The notes beneath the pieces were generated by a model. That model ran no database searches and was not told where the DNA came from. It saw only the letters and a list, made by a program, of their open reading frames with translations. A stretch of 64,000 bases of DNA from a bacterium (GTDB taxonomy: Bacteria > Acidobacteriota > Thermoanaerobaculia > Multivoradales > J023): assembly GCA_024226315.1 (NCBI GenBank), contig JAAELT010000684.1:90164-154163 (forward strand). The letters run 5' to 3'. This document shows, in pieces, positions 49,436 through 57,602 of the stretch. The position numbers and the translations under genes are program-made. Position 1 is the stretch's first letter. Each line of letters begins with the position of its first letter.

Positions 49436-50521
49436 ATGGGTTTGAGGATCACCAGAGCCACGCCCCGACCGGCGTTGCTCTTTCTCCCGGTGGCGCTGTG
49501 CCTGGGCCTGGTTGCCTGTGTCACGACCGGCCCGCAGACGATCCCGCGCGACCGCTTCGACTACGGCGCCGCCATCGCGAATTCCGAGCGGGATCAGCTG
49601 CTGCTCAACATCGTGCGCCTCCGCTACCTCGAGGCCCCCGTCTTCCTCGAGGTCGCCTCGGTGATCAACCAGTATTCTCTGGAGGGTCAGGTGTCCCTGC
49701 AGGGGGGCATCAACACCGGAGTCGGAACCGGCACCGATACGCTCGGCCTCGGCGGCGCGGCGCGCTGGGCCGACCGGCCGACGATCACCTACACCCCGTT
49801 GACCGGCCGGCAGTTCTCCCAGAACCTGATGACCCCGCTCCCGCCCGAGGCCTTGTTCGCCCTGGTGCAGGCGGGGTGGCCGGCGGAGCTGATCTTCCGG
49901 ATGACGGTGCGCTCGATCAACGGCATCGAGGACGAGTGGGCGTCGCCGACGGGCCGGCGGCCGGCTGATCCGCGGTTCATGGAGCTGCTCCAGGCCTGGG
50001 ACCGGCTGCGCACCGCCCGGATCCTGGGAGTGCGCCGCGAGGGGGCCAGGGAGGAGGCGAAGATCATCGTCTACCAGACGGGTGGCGAGGTCGCCGGCGG
50101 GGTGGAGCGCGACCTGTCCTTCGTCCGCGAGGTGCTGGAGCTCGAGCCGGAGGCGCGGGAGTTCCATCTGACTTACGGATTGGTGCCAGACGGGCCCAAC
50201 CAGATCGCCGTCCTCACGTCGTCGATGCTCGAGATCATGGTCGATCTGGCGTGGCGGGTCGACGTTCCGCCAGAGCACCTCGAGGGCATGAGGACCGGCG
50301 CTACCTTCGAGCAAGCGGGCGCCTCGCCGCTGTTCCGTGTCCACCACGCGGCCGAGCGGCCGCCGGAAGCCTACGCCGCGGTGCGCAATCGCGGCTATTG
50401 GTTCTTCATCGACGACGGCGACATGGTCTCGAAGCGCACCTTCGCCGTCCTGCAGATCCTCCTGAGCCTGACGGAATCGGGCGAGACGGCGCGCGGGCCG
50501 GTCGTGTCGATCAGCAACTGA
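49436..50521 (+). CDS. Hypothetical lipoprotein
   Basis: A 361-residue protein with signal peptide and lipobox (LFLPVALCLGLVACVTTG). The mature part begins ...DYGAAIANSERDQLLLNIVRLRYLEAPVFLEVASVINQYSLEGQV, a pattern recalling uncharacterised outer-membrane-associated lipoproteins, and stays soluble throughout (AREFHLTYGLVPDGPNQIAVLTSSMLEIMVDLAWRVDVPPEHLEG). AGGAGG lies 14 nt before ATG 49436. TATGCT near 49362 preceded by TG may be an extended -10. I do not recognise the family. It seems monocistronic. Confidence 0.78.
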   Translation: MGLRITRATPRPALLFLPVALCLGLVACVTTGPQTIPRDRFDYGAAIANSERDQLLLNIVRLRYLEAPVFLEVASVINQYSLEGQVSLQGGINTGVGTGTDTLGLGGAARWADRPTITYTPLTGRQFSQNLMTPLPPEALFALVQAGWPAELIFRMTVRSINGIEDEWASPTGRRPADPRFMELLQAWDRLRTARILGVRREGAREEAKIIVYQTGGEVAGGVERDLSFVREVLELEPEAREFHLTYGLVPDGPNQIAVLTSSMLEIMVDLAWRVDVPPEHLEGMRTGATFEQAGASPLFRVHHAAERPPEAYAAVRNRGYWFFIDDGDMVSKRTFAVLQILLSLTESGETARGPVVSISN

Positions 50522-50609
50522 AGAGGCGGCGTCCTCCACGGTCCCTGGAGGGTCGGCACCCGCGTTCGACCTCCGCTTCCGACTCACCTTCTGAGCGGTT
50601 GGGACCCTC

Positions 50610-50662
50610 ATCTATGCCCTCATCTATACCCTTTCGGGTCATGCGCGAGCCGCGTCCCGACG
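50610..50662. repeat. 53-bp dispersed repeat, copy A
   Basis: A 53-bp element (ATCTATGCCCTCATCTATAC..., ending CGCGTCCCGACG) that recurs at 53068-53120 with four mismatches. It contains an internal near-duplication (ATCTAT(A/G)CC) and CTATACC(C/T)TTTCGGGTCATGCGCGAG. It lies about 175 bp before the start of a small secreted-protein gene. It may be a shared regulatory or mobile element. Confidence 0.85.
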
Positions 50663-50712
50663 ATATCATCCGGCCAACAACAGGCCGGTATCTTCCTTCG
50701 AGAGAGGTCGTC

Positions 50713-50746
50713 ATGGACCAGTCAGCTTCATGGACCAGTCAGCTTC
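50713..50746. repeat. 17-bp tandem duplication
   Basis: ATGGACCAGTCAGCTTC occurs twice head-to-tail at 50713 and 50730 in the non-coding stretch before the small secreted-protein gene. No function is seen. Confidence 0.85.
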
Positions 50747-50836
50747 GGCCTGTGCTGGCATTCTGACCAACGAAGGCTCGGAAAGTCGCAGTCGTTCTTG
50801 TCGTGGTTGGTGAATCCCCGACAAAAGGAGGTAGCT

Positions 50837-51238
50837 ATGAACAGATTGACTCGGTGGATGCTCGTTCTCGCGATGATGACCGTCGTCGCGGCTCCTGCCT
50901 ATTCGAGCGACGTCATGCAGTTCTGGCACTGCGAGATGGAAGAAGGTACGACCGAGGAGGAGGTGGAAGAGCTGGCGCAAGCCATGCTCGAGGCGGTGCG
51001 GAAGATGGATGGCGGCAAGGACGCCGACGTCATGGTCTTCTTCCCGGTGGCCGTGACCAATATGGGCAATACGGACTTCATCCTGGTGCTGTCCGCGCCG
51101 AGCTTCACGGACTGGGGCAAGTTCTGGGATGGCTACAGCGACGACTCTCCGATGGCGAAGGTGGACGAAATGAACGATGGCAAGGTCATCTGTCCGGAGA
51201 GCGCCATCTGGGAAGGAGTCCGGATGGAGGCGAAGTAA
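50837..51238 (+). CDS. Small secreted protein, function unknown
   Basis: A 133-residue protein with a signal peptide (MNRLTRWMLVLAMMTVVAAPAYSS) and a small alpha/beta mature part: DVMQFWHCEMEEGTTEEEVEELAQAMLEAVRKM, then DFILVLSAPSFTDWGKFWDGY. The shape (strand, helix, strand, helix of about 100 residues) suits a dimeric ferredoxin-like fold as in stress-response or monooxygenase-like small proteins, but no family is certain. AGGAGG lies 7 nt before ATG 50837. It stands alone between a repeat and a relic. Confidence 0.75.
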   Translation: MNRLTRWMLVLAMMTVVAAPAYSSDVMQFWHCEMEEGTTEEEVEELAQAMLEAVRKMDGGKDADVMVFFPVAVTNMGNTDFILVLSAPSFTDWGKFWDGYSDDSPMAKVDEMNDGKVICPESAIWEGVRMEAK

Positions 51239-51283
51239 GACGTCGGCTTAGCAGGAGCCGATCTCCGACCTGCCGCGAGTTTC

Positions 51284-52098
51284 TTGCGCAGCCAGCAGCA
51301 CTACATGGCGGCCGAGGCCGAGCAGGGCGTCCTCTGCGGGGAGCGGGCCATGACGCTGCTTCCGCCGGAGGCGGAGAGCGCCAGAGGGCACGGCATTCTC
51401 CTCCTGGCGATGTCGTTGGTGATGGCCGGCGACCTCGCTCGGGCCCATGACGTCCTCTACCGAGCACTCGATGGTCGCGCCTCCGGCACCTTCCACACCA
51501 GGGTGGTGATGACCCTGTGTTGGGTCGAGTGGGTCGCCGGCGACCTCGGCGCCATGGGACAGGCGGCGAGCCGGCTGCTGCATCTCGCCGAGGAGCTGGA
51601 GCTCGAGGAGAGTCGGGACTTCGGCAGGTACTTCCTGGGCACCTTCCACTATCACCGCAACGAGCTCGCCGAGGCGCGGCGGTATCTCGAGCCCCTGGTC
51701 GCGGAGCCCTACTCGACGCGCATGGAGCTCTATATCCACGGCGCCTCCGCGCTCGCGCTGACCCATCTGGCCCGAGGCCGGGTCCGTGAGGCCCGTGCCC
51801 AGGGAGAAGCCGTCGTCGCGCACCTGCTCGAGATCGAGAGCGTCTACGTGTTGCCGATGGCCCGGGCGTTCCTGGCCGAGCTCGACCTGCGGCAGGGCCA
51901 CGTCGCAAGTGCCGCGCACTGGGCGGCGAGCCCAGCAACCGGGAGATCGCGGACCGGCTCTTCGTCTCGCCGGGCACGATCAAGACTCACACCCACAACC
52001 TCTACCGGAAGCTCGGCGTCTCGAACCGCCGGGAGGTCGTGACCAAGGCGCTCGAGCTCGGTATCCTCGGCGCCCGCCAAGGGACCGTCACAGAATAA
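51284..52098 (+). pseudogene. LuxR/MalT-type regulator relic
   Basis: Two pieces of one gene in different frames. From 51284, TPR-like helices as in the middle of MalT-type ATP-dependent regulators run to about 51920 (GMAR-like AGDLARAHDVLYRAL, HRNELAEARRYLEPLV). A shifted frame then runs from about 51931 to the TAA at 52096 and reads a complete LuxR helix-turn-helix (SNREIADRLFVSPGTIKTHT, then NLYRKLGVSNR). The ATPase N-terminus is missing and the two pieces are out of frame at the joint near 51925. No functional regulator can be made unless another copy exists elsewhere. It may be a deletion product. Confidence 0.75.
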
Positions 52099-52229
52099 CT
52101 GGCCCATTCGGCCGCGGCGATACGCTCCCTGCGACGTACCTCGGGCGACGCTTCAGTCGCAACCGCACGCGGAGGACGGCGTGTGCTACGCTCACGGTAC
52201 GGACTCGTCTGCTGTCCGGAGACACGGCT

Positions 52230-52514
52230 ATGAGGATCGCCGAAATCATCTGGATCGACGATTTCGTCGACAAGCTGCGGCGGAAACACGCAGTCGAGCC
52301 GGAGGAAGTCGAGGAAGCTCTGGCTAGCCGCCCGTACTTCTTCTTCGCCGAGAAGGGACACCACAAGGGTGAGAATGTGTACGGCGCTTTCGGGCAGTCG
52401 GACGCGGGAAGATACCTCGTTGTTTACTTCATCTACAAGGCGGACAGGAGCGCGTTGATTCTCTCGGCGAGGGACATGGCACGTAAGGACAGGAGGCGAT
52501 ATGAGCGCCGGTAA
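52230..52514 (+). CDS. brnT: BrnT-type ribonuclease toxin
   Basis: A 94-residue RelE-fold toxin of the BrnT family. IIWIDDFVDKLRRKHAVEPEEVEEALASRPYFFF is the usual opening (WDxxKxxxNxxKHxVxFEEA in relatives), and LILSARDMARKDRRRYERR is the C-terminal catalytic basic segment (SARxAxxxERxxYE). The toxin gene comes first, as usual for brnTA. The antitoxin ATG overlaps its last 14 bases. BrnT cuts mRNA and blocks translation when free. The start at ATG 52230 is the one that begins the domain. Confidence 0.85.
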   Translation: MRIAEIIWIDDFVDKLRRKHAVEPEEVEEALASRPYFFFAEKGHHKGENVYGAFGQSDAGRYLVVYFIYKADRSALILSARDMARKDRRRYERR

Positions 52515-52761
52515 GTCGTCCGTTTCGCAAGCCAGCTCGTACCGAGAGATCGGCGAGTACTGGGACGAGCATGACTTGGAGGATGCGTGGGATCCCTCGA
52601 GAAAGGTGGAGTTCGAAGTCGACATCCAGTCGCGGCGCCGCTATTTCCCGCTTGATCACGAGCTGTCCCGCAAGATCGACGCGGCCGCACGTCGCCGCGG
52701 CGTGACGCCGGAGACGCTGCTCAACCTGTGGGTGCAGGAGAAGCTCATGCACGCGGGTTAG
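52501..52761 (+). CDS. brnA: BrnA/CopG-type antitoxin
   Basis: An 86-residue protein that overlaps brnT by 14 bp. A flexible N-terminal arm (SSYREIGEYWDEHDLEDAW) of the kind that wraps the toxin is followed by a ribbon-helix-helix-like end (YFPLDHELSRKIDAAARRRGVTPETLLNLWVQEKL). AGGAGG sits just before the ATG, within the toxin gene. It neutralises BrnT and probably represses the operon. Third toxin-antitoxin pair of the window. Confidence 0.83.
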   Translation: MSAGKSSVSQASSYREIGEYWDEHDLEDAWDPSRKVEFEVDIQSRRRYFPLDHELSRKIDAAARRRGVTPETLLNLWVQEKLMHAG

Positions 52762-52851
52762 GGTCGGGGCGTACCGACTCGCCGATGAGGAGGCCATGAC
52801 GAAGGCCCAGATTGCGACGACGGCGAGAGCCTGGTTTCCGCTCAAAGCGGA

Positions 52852-53019
52852 GAGCCCGGTGGGGCCGACGAGGACGAGACCCACTTCCTGGTGCGGTTCG
52901 GCGCCGCGTACGTCTTCCACCTCGGCGAGCGCTACAGCGTCGAGCCCTCGGTCGCCATCGACCTCGTCGACGGCGAGGACGTGTGGGTCGCGGGGCTCAA
53001 CTGGACCGTGGGGTGGTGA
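52852..53019 (+). pseudogene. Relic of an outer-membrane beta-barrel C-terminus
   Basis: An open stretch of 55 codons reads EDETHFLVRFGAAYVFHLG and on to VAIDLVDGEDVWVAGLNWTVGW before a TGA. Alternating hydrophobic strands and an aromatic final residue are typical of outer-membrane barrel ends. There is no start codon or upstream barrel, and other frames are worse. I take it as the 3' end of a lost porin-like gene. Confidence 0.5.
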
Positions 53020-53067
53020 TCGACCGCGTGGCGCTGGCGACGCGTGCCGCTACCTCGGCAACTGCCG

Positions 53068-53120
53068 ATCTATACCTTCATCTATACCTTTTCGGGTCAT
53101 GCGCGAGGCGCGTCCCGACG
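53068..53120. repeat. 53-bp dispersed repeat, copy B
   Basis: Second copy of the element at 50610-50662 (ATCTATACCTTCATCTATAC..., ending CGCGTCCCGACG), same orientation and length, four mismatches. It lies 75 bp before the small gene at 53196, so both copies precede a gene at moderate distance. Confidence 0.85.
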
Positions 53121-53195
53121 TTACTCTGTAGGCACAGCGACCTTCGTACATTGCCCGCGTAATCTGCCGCCTGCAGACAGAGAGGATGCCAGGAG

Positions 53196-53456
53196 ATGCC
53201 GGCGCCGAGCAAGAGCAGGAGTCCGTCGATGGAGGGCCCCGCGACCTATCGGGTCGAGGTCCGCGGCCGCCTGGACGCCGACTGGTCGAGCCGGCTGGCG
53301 GGGATGGACATCACCCACCCCCGCCGGCCCGACGGCGAGGAGACCACCGCCCTGGAGGGCCGCATCGCGGATCAGGCCGCGCTCGCCGGCGTCCTCAACA
53401 CGCTCTACGAGCTGCACCTGCCGGTGCTGTCGGTGCAGTGCCTCGAGAGCGGGTGA
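53196..53456 (+). CDS. Small hypothetical protein
   Basis: An 86-residue protein: ATYRVEVRGRLDADWSSRLAGMDITHPRRP, then TTALEGRIADQAALAGVLNTLYELHLPVLSVQCLESG. The strand-rich first half and final helix-strand recall small proteins of unknown role found beside transporter or secreted-protein genes. A second ATG (MEGPATYR) lies 11 codons in. GAGG precedes the first ATG at a loose distance. It runs 8 bp ahead of the broken lipoprotein gene on the same strand, with which it is probably transcribed. Confidence 0.6.
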   Translation: MPAPSKSRSPSMEGPATYRVEVRGRLDADWSSRLAGMDITHPRRPDGEETTALEGRIADQAALAGVLNTLYELHLPVLSVQCLESG

Positions 53457-53464
53457 GGGTCTCG

Positions 53465-54906
53465 ATGCAGCTCGAGAGTCCTCCCCCGACTCGCGCCGCG
53501 CGATGGACCGCGGGGCTCGCCGCCCTGACCGTCATGGCGATCCTGTCCGCCTGCCGCTCCCTTCCGATCCCGGGACTCGGCGAGTCGACCCAGGAGGTGG
53601 AGCGTGCCCGCGAGCTGCGGTCGCTGCTCGAGCGGTACACGCGAGACTTCGCCGACACCGTCGAGCAGGCGGCGAACGAGATCGTCGATTCGACGACGGA
53701 CCCGCGGGTAGGCCGCTCCAGTGTGCAATGGAAGCTGGACGCCATCCCGCGGGTCAGGGACCTCGCCCGGATGGAGAGGCAGGGCGAGGCGCTCCTCGGT
53801 CTTTGGCTCTACACCGAGGCGATGAGCTACGTGTACGCTGAGGGAAGCGGCAAGGAGGCATTCGGCGCCGCCCGCCGATCGTCGTCGCGGCCTGTGAGCG
53901 CCTGGTGAGTGAGATCGCCAGCATCGCGAGACACGTGCTCGACAGCGAGGCGAATTTCGCGGAGGCGCAGGCGGTCATCGACGACTACGTCCAACGCTTT
54001 ATTTCGCGCCGGCAACGCGAGGGTGCCGGGGACTTCGGCTCGGTCGAAACCGGGATCTCGGAGCTCACCGGGAAAGCCGGCGTGCTCGAATGGATGCCGT
54101 CGTTCTCCCTCGAAGCCTTCAACCCCTTCAGCGGTCTCAACGAGAGCGCGGCGGCCATCCGCGACCTCTCCGACCGCACCAGCCTGTTGGTCGACGACCT
54201 GTCCACCGAGGTCCCGTGGCGCATGGAGCTCCTGCTCTACGACGTCGAGCAGCGCGAGACGCTGCGCGAAGTCAGGGGGAACCTCGAGCGGGCTTCCGAC
54301 AGCGCGGCCTCGCTCGCTCAGACCGCCGCCGACTGGCCCGCCGACGTGGAACAGGTGGTCAAGACGACGCTCGACGAGCTCGACGCCAGCCAGGTAGGGC
54401 TGAGACAGACGCTGCAGCAGACCCTGGACGCGCTGGTGGAAGCCCGGACGCTGGTCGAGGGGCTGAACCAGACCGCCGCCAACCTGACCGACGCCGGCGA
54501 GGCCTGGGACGACACCTTCCAGACCCTGGGACTCGGCGGCGACGAGGCCGCCGGTGCCGGCTCCGGAAGCGAGCCGGCCGAGCCCGGGAAGGAGGCTCGC
54601 CCCTTCGACATCCTCGAGTATCGCGACACGGCCGAGGAGCTGCGGCGGGTCGCCGTCGAGCTGCGCGGCCTGGTCAACGACGTCCACGCCCTCACCGGTG
54701 AGTCCGGCGAGGACACGCCCCTCCTCGGCAACATCGAGGTCGCCACCCAGACCGCGGCGGCGGCCGCCGCCGGCGAGGGCCGCGCCCTCGCCGACCACAT
54801 CGCCCTGCGGCTGATCCAGCTGGTGGGCGTGATCTTTTTCGCGGCGATCGTCTATCGCGTCGCGGCTTCGCGCATCGCACCGCGGCCTACGACTGGACCC
54901 GGTTGA
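53465..54906 (+). pseudogene. Frameshifted helical lipoprotein gene
   Basis: The first part (ATG 53465) has a signal with lipobox-like LSACRSLP and helices through GLWLYTEAMSYVYAEGSGKEAF. The frame then fails and stops at 53908. In the -1 frame the protein continues without a stop from about 53876 (RRPPIVVAACERLVSEIASIA) to 54906, with long helices (LEEGLNQTAANLTDAGEAW-like) and a final membrane helix (LIQLVGVIFFAAIVYRV). Together they make one 480-residue helical protein with a C-terminal anchor. Alternatively, GTG 53905, which overlaps the stop (GTGA), starts a second gene. A single indel near 53865-53895 is the simplest view. Confidence 0.6.
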
Positions 54907-54965
54907 CAAATCAGATGAGATCGGCAGACAGAACCCGAAATGACGAGAGAAGGAGAAGGACTGAG

Positions 54966-56069
54966 ATGAGACAGGTGATGGCTTCAGTGATGCTGCTCAT
55001 TGCATTGGCGGCAGGAATCGCGTGTGCGCCCCAGCAGACCGAGATGAATGAGCCCGAACCGACTCAGAGGAGTGAGCTGGCGCCGCCCAAGATGAAGATG
55101 ACGACGGAGATCCCGCCGGGGGTCGCGACTCCAGATAAGCTGGAGACCCGTATCGGAACACTGAATCTTTTCGACGGGATTCCCGACGAAGCGACCGCGC
55201 AGAAAGTCTACGACAACCTCGACTTCCAGCGCGGGGTGCAGGCGTACCTGAGTTGCCTTCAGGTCGCCTCGCTATCCGGGCTGCGGCATGCCTACCTCGA
55301 GTTCGGCCCAGCCAATACAACCGTGCTTCTTTTCGAAAACCTGATGGACTCCAAGGCGCTTTGGCTTACGCCAAACACGGTCAACATTTACATGGCTGCC
55401 TGGCTCGAGCTCGGAAAAGAACCCATGGTCCTCCGAACCCCGCCCGATGTGCTCGGCTTCATTGACGATGCCTGGTTCAATTACATCACAGACTTCGGCA
55501 GGCTCGGTTCGGACAAGAACAAGGGCGGAATCTTCATCATTGCCCCTCCCGAATATGATGGGGCCGCGATGGCGAAGCTCAAATCGGCTCATCCTGACGC
55601 TCATGTATTCCGTTCGCCCACGTATGGGAACTGGGTTATCTGGCGTGGTTTTCAGGAAAACGGCGACCCGGCTCCAGCCGTCGCGCGAACCAAGAAGATC
55701 GTCTCCATCGCTCCTCTTTCGCAGATGAACAATCCCCCAAAGATGAATTTCATCAATGTCTCGGGAAAATATCACAATACGATCCACCGTATGGATTACG
55801 AGATCTATGAGGAGATCAACGAAACCATCCAGAGAGAACCTACCGAAGCGGGTGACCCAGAGCTTCTGGGCCTCTTGGCATCCATCGGCATCCAAAAAGG
55901 CAAGGAGTTCAAGCCGGACGCCCGGATGAAGAAGATCCTGGAGGAAGCTGCTGATGTTGGCGCTGCTACGGTGCGAGCTCTAGCCTCACGGCCACGGGGG
56001 GATTACTGGTATCGCTACCCAGGTGAACGTCAGTGGAATAATTTATTCTCGCGTTGGCTGCGGCGATGA
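54966..56069 (+). CDS. DUF1254-family lipoprotein, 3' part replaced
   Basis: A 367-residue protein. A signal with lipobox-like AAGIACAPQ is followed by DUF1254 (ETRIGTLNLFDGIPDEATAQKVYDNLDFQRGVQAYLSC, LENLMDSKALWLTPNTVNIYMAAWLEL, KGGIFIIAPPEYDG). Relatives normally continue into a DUF1214 domain after YWYRYPGERQW. Here the frame ends 9 codons later, in DNA that soon reads as a porin end. Base composition is clearly more AT-rich than in its neighbours, suggesting transfer. AAGGAG precedes ATG 54966. The truncated protein may be unstable; its function is unknown even in complete forms. Confidence 0.78.
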   Translation: MRQVMASVMLLIALAAGIACAPQQTEMNEPEPTQRSELAPPKMKMTTEIPPGVATPDKLETRIGTLNLFDGIPDEATAQKVYDNLDFQRGVQAYLSCLQVASLSGLRHAYLEFGPANTTVLLFENLMDSKALWLTPNTVNIYMAAWLELGKEPMVLRTPPDVLGFIDDAWFNYITDFGRLGSDKNKGGIFIIAPPEYDGAAMAKLKSAHPDAHVFRSPTYGNWVIWRGFQENGDPAPAVARTKKIVSIAPLSQMNNPPKMNFINVSGKYHNTIHRMDYEIYEEINETIQREPTEAGDPELLGLLASIGIQKGKEFKPDARMKKILEEAADVGAATVRALASRPRGDYWYRYPGERQWNNLFSRWLRR

Positions 56070-56476
56070 CCGTCACTGTTCTTTTGCAGGCCCTTTCTGT
56101 TGCTATCTTCAAGCGCCGCGGCTTCTCGCTGCTGAGCGAGTACCACGAGAAGCGGATCGAAGACCTCTTCGCGACCGACCCCGACGCCACCCGGACCCGC
56201 CTCGAAGGCGGCAACCTCCAGGCCGGCTACTTCTTCCACGAGATCCTGTCCAAAGTGCCGGAGGAGCTCGAGCTCGCCGCCCGTTGGGCTTTCGTCGACC
56301 CCGACGCTTCCCGCTCCGACGACCGGCGCCACGAGCTCACGTTGGCCGTCAACTGGTTCTTCGTCGGCCACCGCAACAAGCTGACGCTGGACGCCTCGCG
56401 GCTGAGCCTCGAGGCTCCCGGCGGGGCCGAGCTCGCCGAGAACAGGATCCGGCTGCAGTGGGACGTCTCCTTTTGA
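56054..56476 (+). pseudogene. Porin O/P-type C-terminal fragment
   Basis: From about 56111 the frame reads FSLLSEYHEKRIEDLF and then ELELAARWAFVDPDASRSDD...HELTLAVNWFFVGHRNKLTLDAS...NRIRLQWDVSF, the last strands of a phosphate-selective porin with terminal Phe. The preceding codons (ATG 56054) overlap the DUF1254 gene and are not porin sequence. So a porin gene has lost its 5' three quarters at the joint near 56075-56110. An intact relative is encoded at 60057-61253. No export signal remains, so a product would not reach the outer membrane. Confidence 0.7.
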
Positions 56477-56638
56477 GCTGCCAAGGTTCATGCTGGAACG
56501 AGAGAGATGGAGGGGCGCCGGGCCCCTCGAAAAACCGTGAAGGAGAATAGAATGAATGAAGCGACAGTCACGGGCGTCTGCCGCCAGGCATCGACGACGT
56601 CGAGCTCGAAATCGTCCAATAGCAACGGGAGCACAGAA

Positions 56639-57472
56639 ATGAGCGCGAGCCGTATCTCCGTGGTCGTGGGCACCCTCACTGCGCTGTTCCTCGCATCGTG
56701 CTCCGGTCCGGAGACCGTCCCGGAGGGGCACGACGAGGGCCACGCCGCCCACTGGGGCTACGAGGCCGACAACGGTCCCGACGCCTGGGGCTCCATGGAT
56801 CCCGAGTGGATCCTGTGTGCCGAAGGGCTCGAGCAATCACCGATCGATCTCACCAACGCTACGGAGATCGAGCTTCCCGGAGCGGAGATCCACACGCCGA
56901 GCAAGCAGGAGGTCGGGATGTTGAACCAGGAGGGCGTCATCGGCGCACTCGACAACGGGCACACCATCCAGATCAACTCGAAGACCGGCGAGACGATGAC
57001 CGTCGGCGACAGGAGCTACGCGCTGGTGCAGTTCCACTTCCATGCACCGAGCGAGCACACCGTCGACGGCGAGCACTTTCCGATGGAGATGCACTTCGTT
57101 CATCAGGCTGAGGGCGGTGCGCTCGCGGTGGTGGGCGTGTTGATCGAAGAGGGCGCCCAGAACCTCGGCATCGCGCCGCTGTGGGCGCAGCTCGCCGAAG
57201 CACCCGGCAGCGAGACGGCGGTCCGGATTCCGGCCGGGTTCGCGGATTACATCTTCCCTGGCGATGCCGGCATCTATCACTACGACGGTTCGCTCACGAC
57301 ACCGCCTTGCAGCGAGGGCGTGAAGTGGTACGTCAGGGAAACGCCGACCCAGCTTTCGAAGGACCAGATCGCAGCGTTCACGGCGATCTACGACAACAAC
57401 AACCGCCCGGTGCAGGCGCGGGGCGACCGCACGTTGTACCTGGACGAGAAACCCACGGTGACAATCTACTGA
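56639..57472 (+). CDS. Alpha-type carbonic anhydrase lipoprotein
   Basis: A 277-residue periplasmic or outer-membrane-linked alpha-carbonic anhydrase, which interconverts CO2 and bicarbonate. The signal ends FLASCSG, a lipobox. HWGYEADNGPDAWGSMDPEWILCAEGLEQSPIDL is the usual opening. ALVQFHFHAPSEHTVDG (two zinc His) and PMEMHFVHQ (third His) form the site, and YDGSLTTPPCSEGVKWYV is the substrate pocket. A start at 56552 with a strong AAGGAG is also possible and would add 29 Ser-rich residues before the signal. I prefer 56639 for the signal. It seems monocistronic. Confidence 0.93.
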   Translation: MSASRISVVVGTLTALFLASCSGPETVPEGHDEGHAAHWGYEADNGPDAWGSMDPEWILCAEGLEQSPIDLTNATEIELPGAEIHTPSKQEVGMLNQEGVIGALDNGHTIQINSKTGETMTVGDRSYALVQFHFHAPSEHTVDGEHFPMEMHFVHQAEGGALAVVGVLIEEGAQNLGIAPLWAQLAEAPGSETAVRIPAGFADYIFPGDAGIYHYDGSLTTPPCSEGVKWYVRETPTQLSKDQIAAFTAIYDNNNRPVQARGDRTLYLDEKPTVTIY

Positions 57473-57602
57473 TGCAATCAGCGAAGGCCGGTGAGCCCGT
57501 CCTCGTGGTAGAGGTGATTCGACGAGACTGGCGAAGAGGCTCAACGAGCGCTGAACGCGGCGCGGCGACCTCGGCGCACTTGCACCGCAAAGGAGTATCA
57601 GA

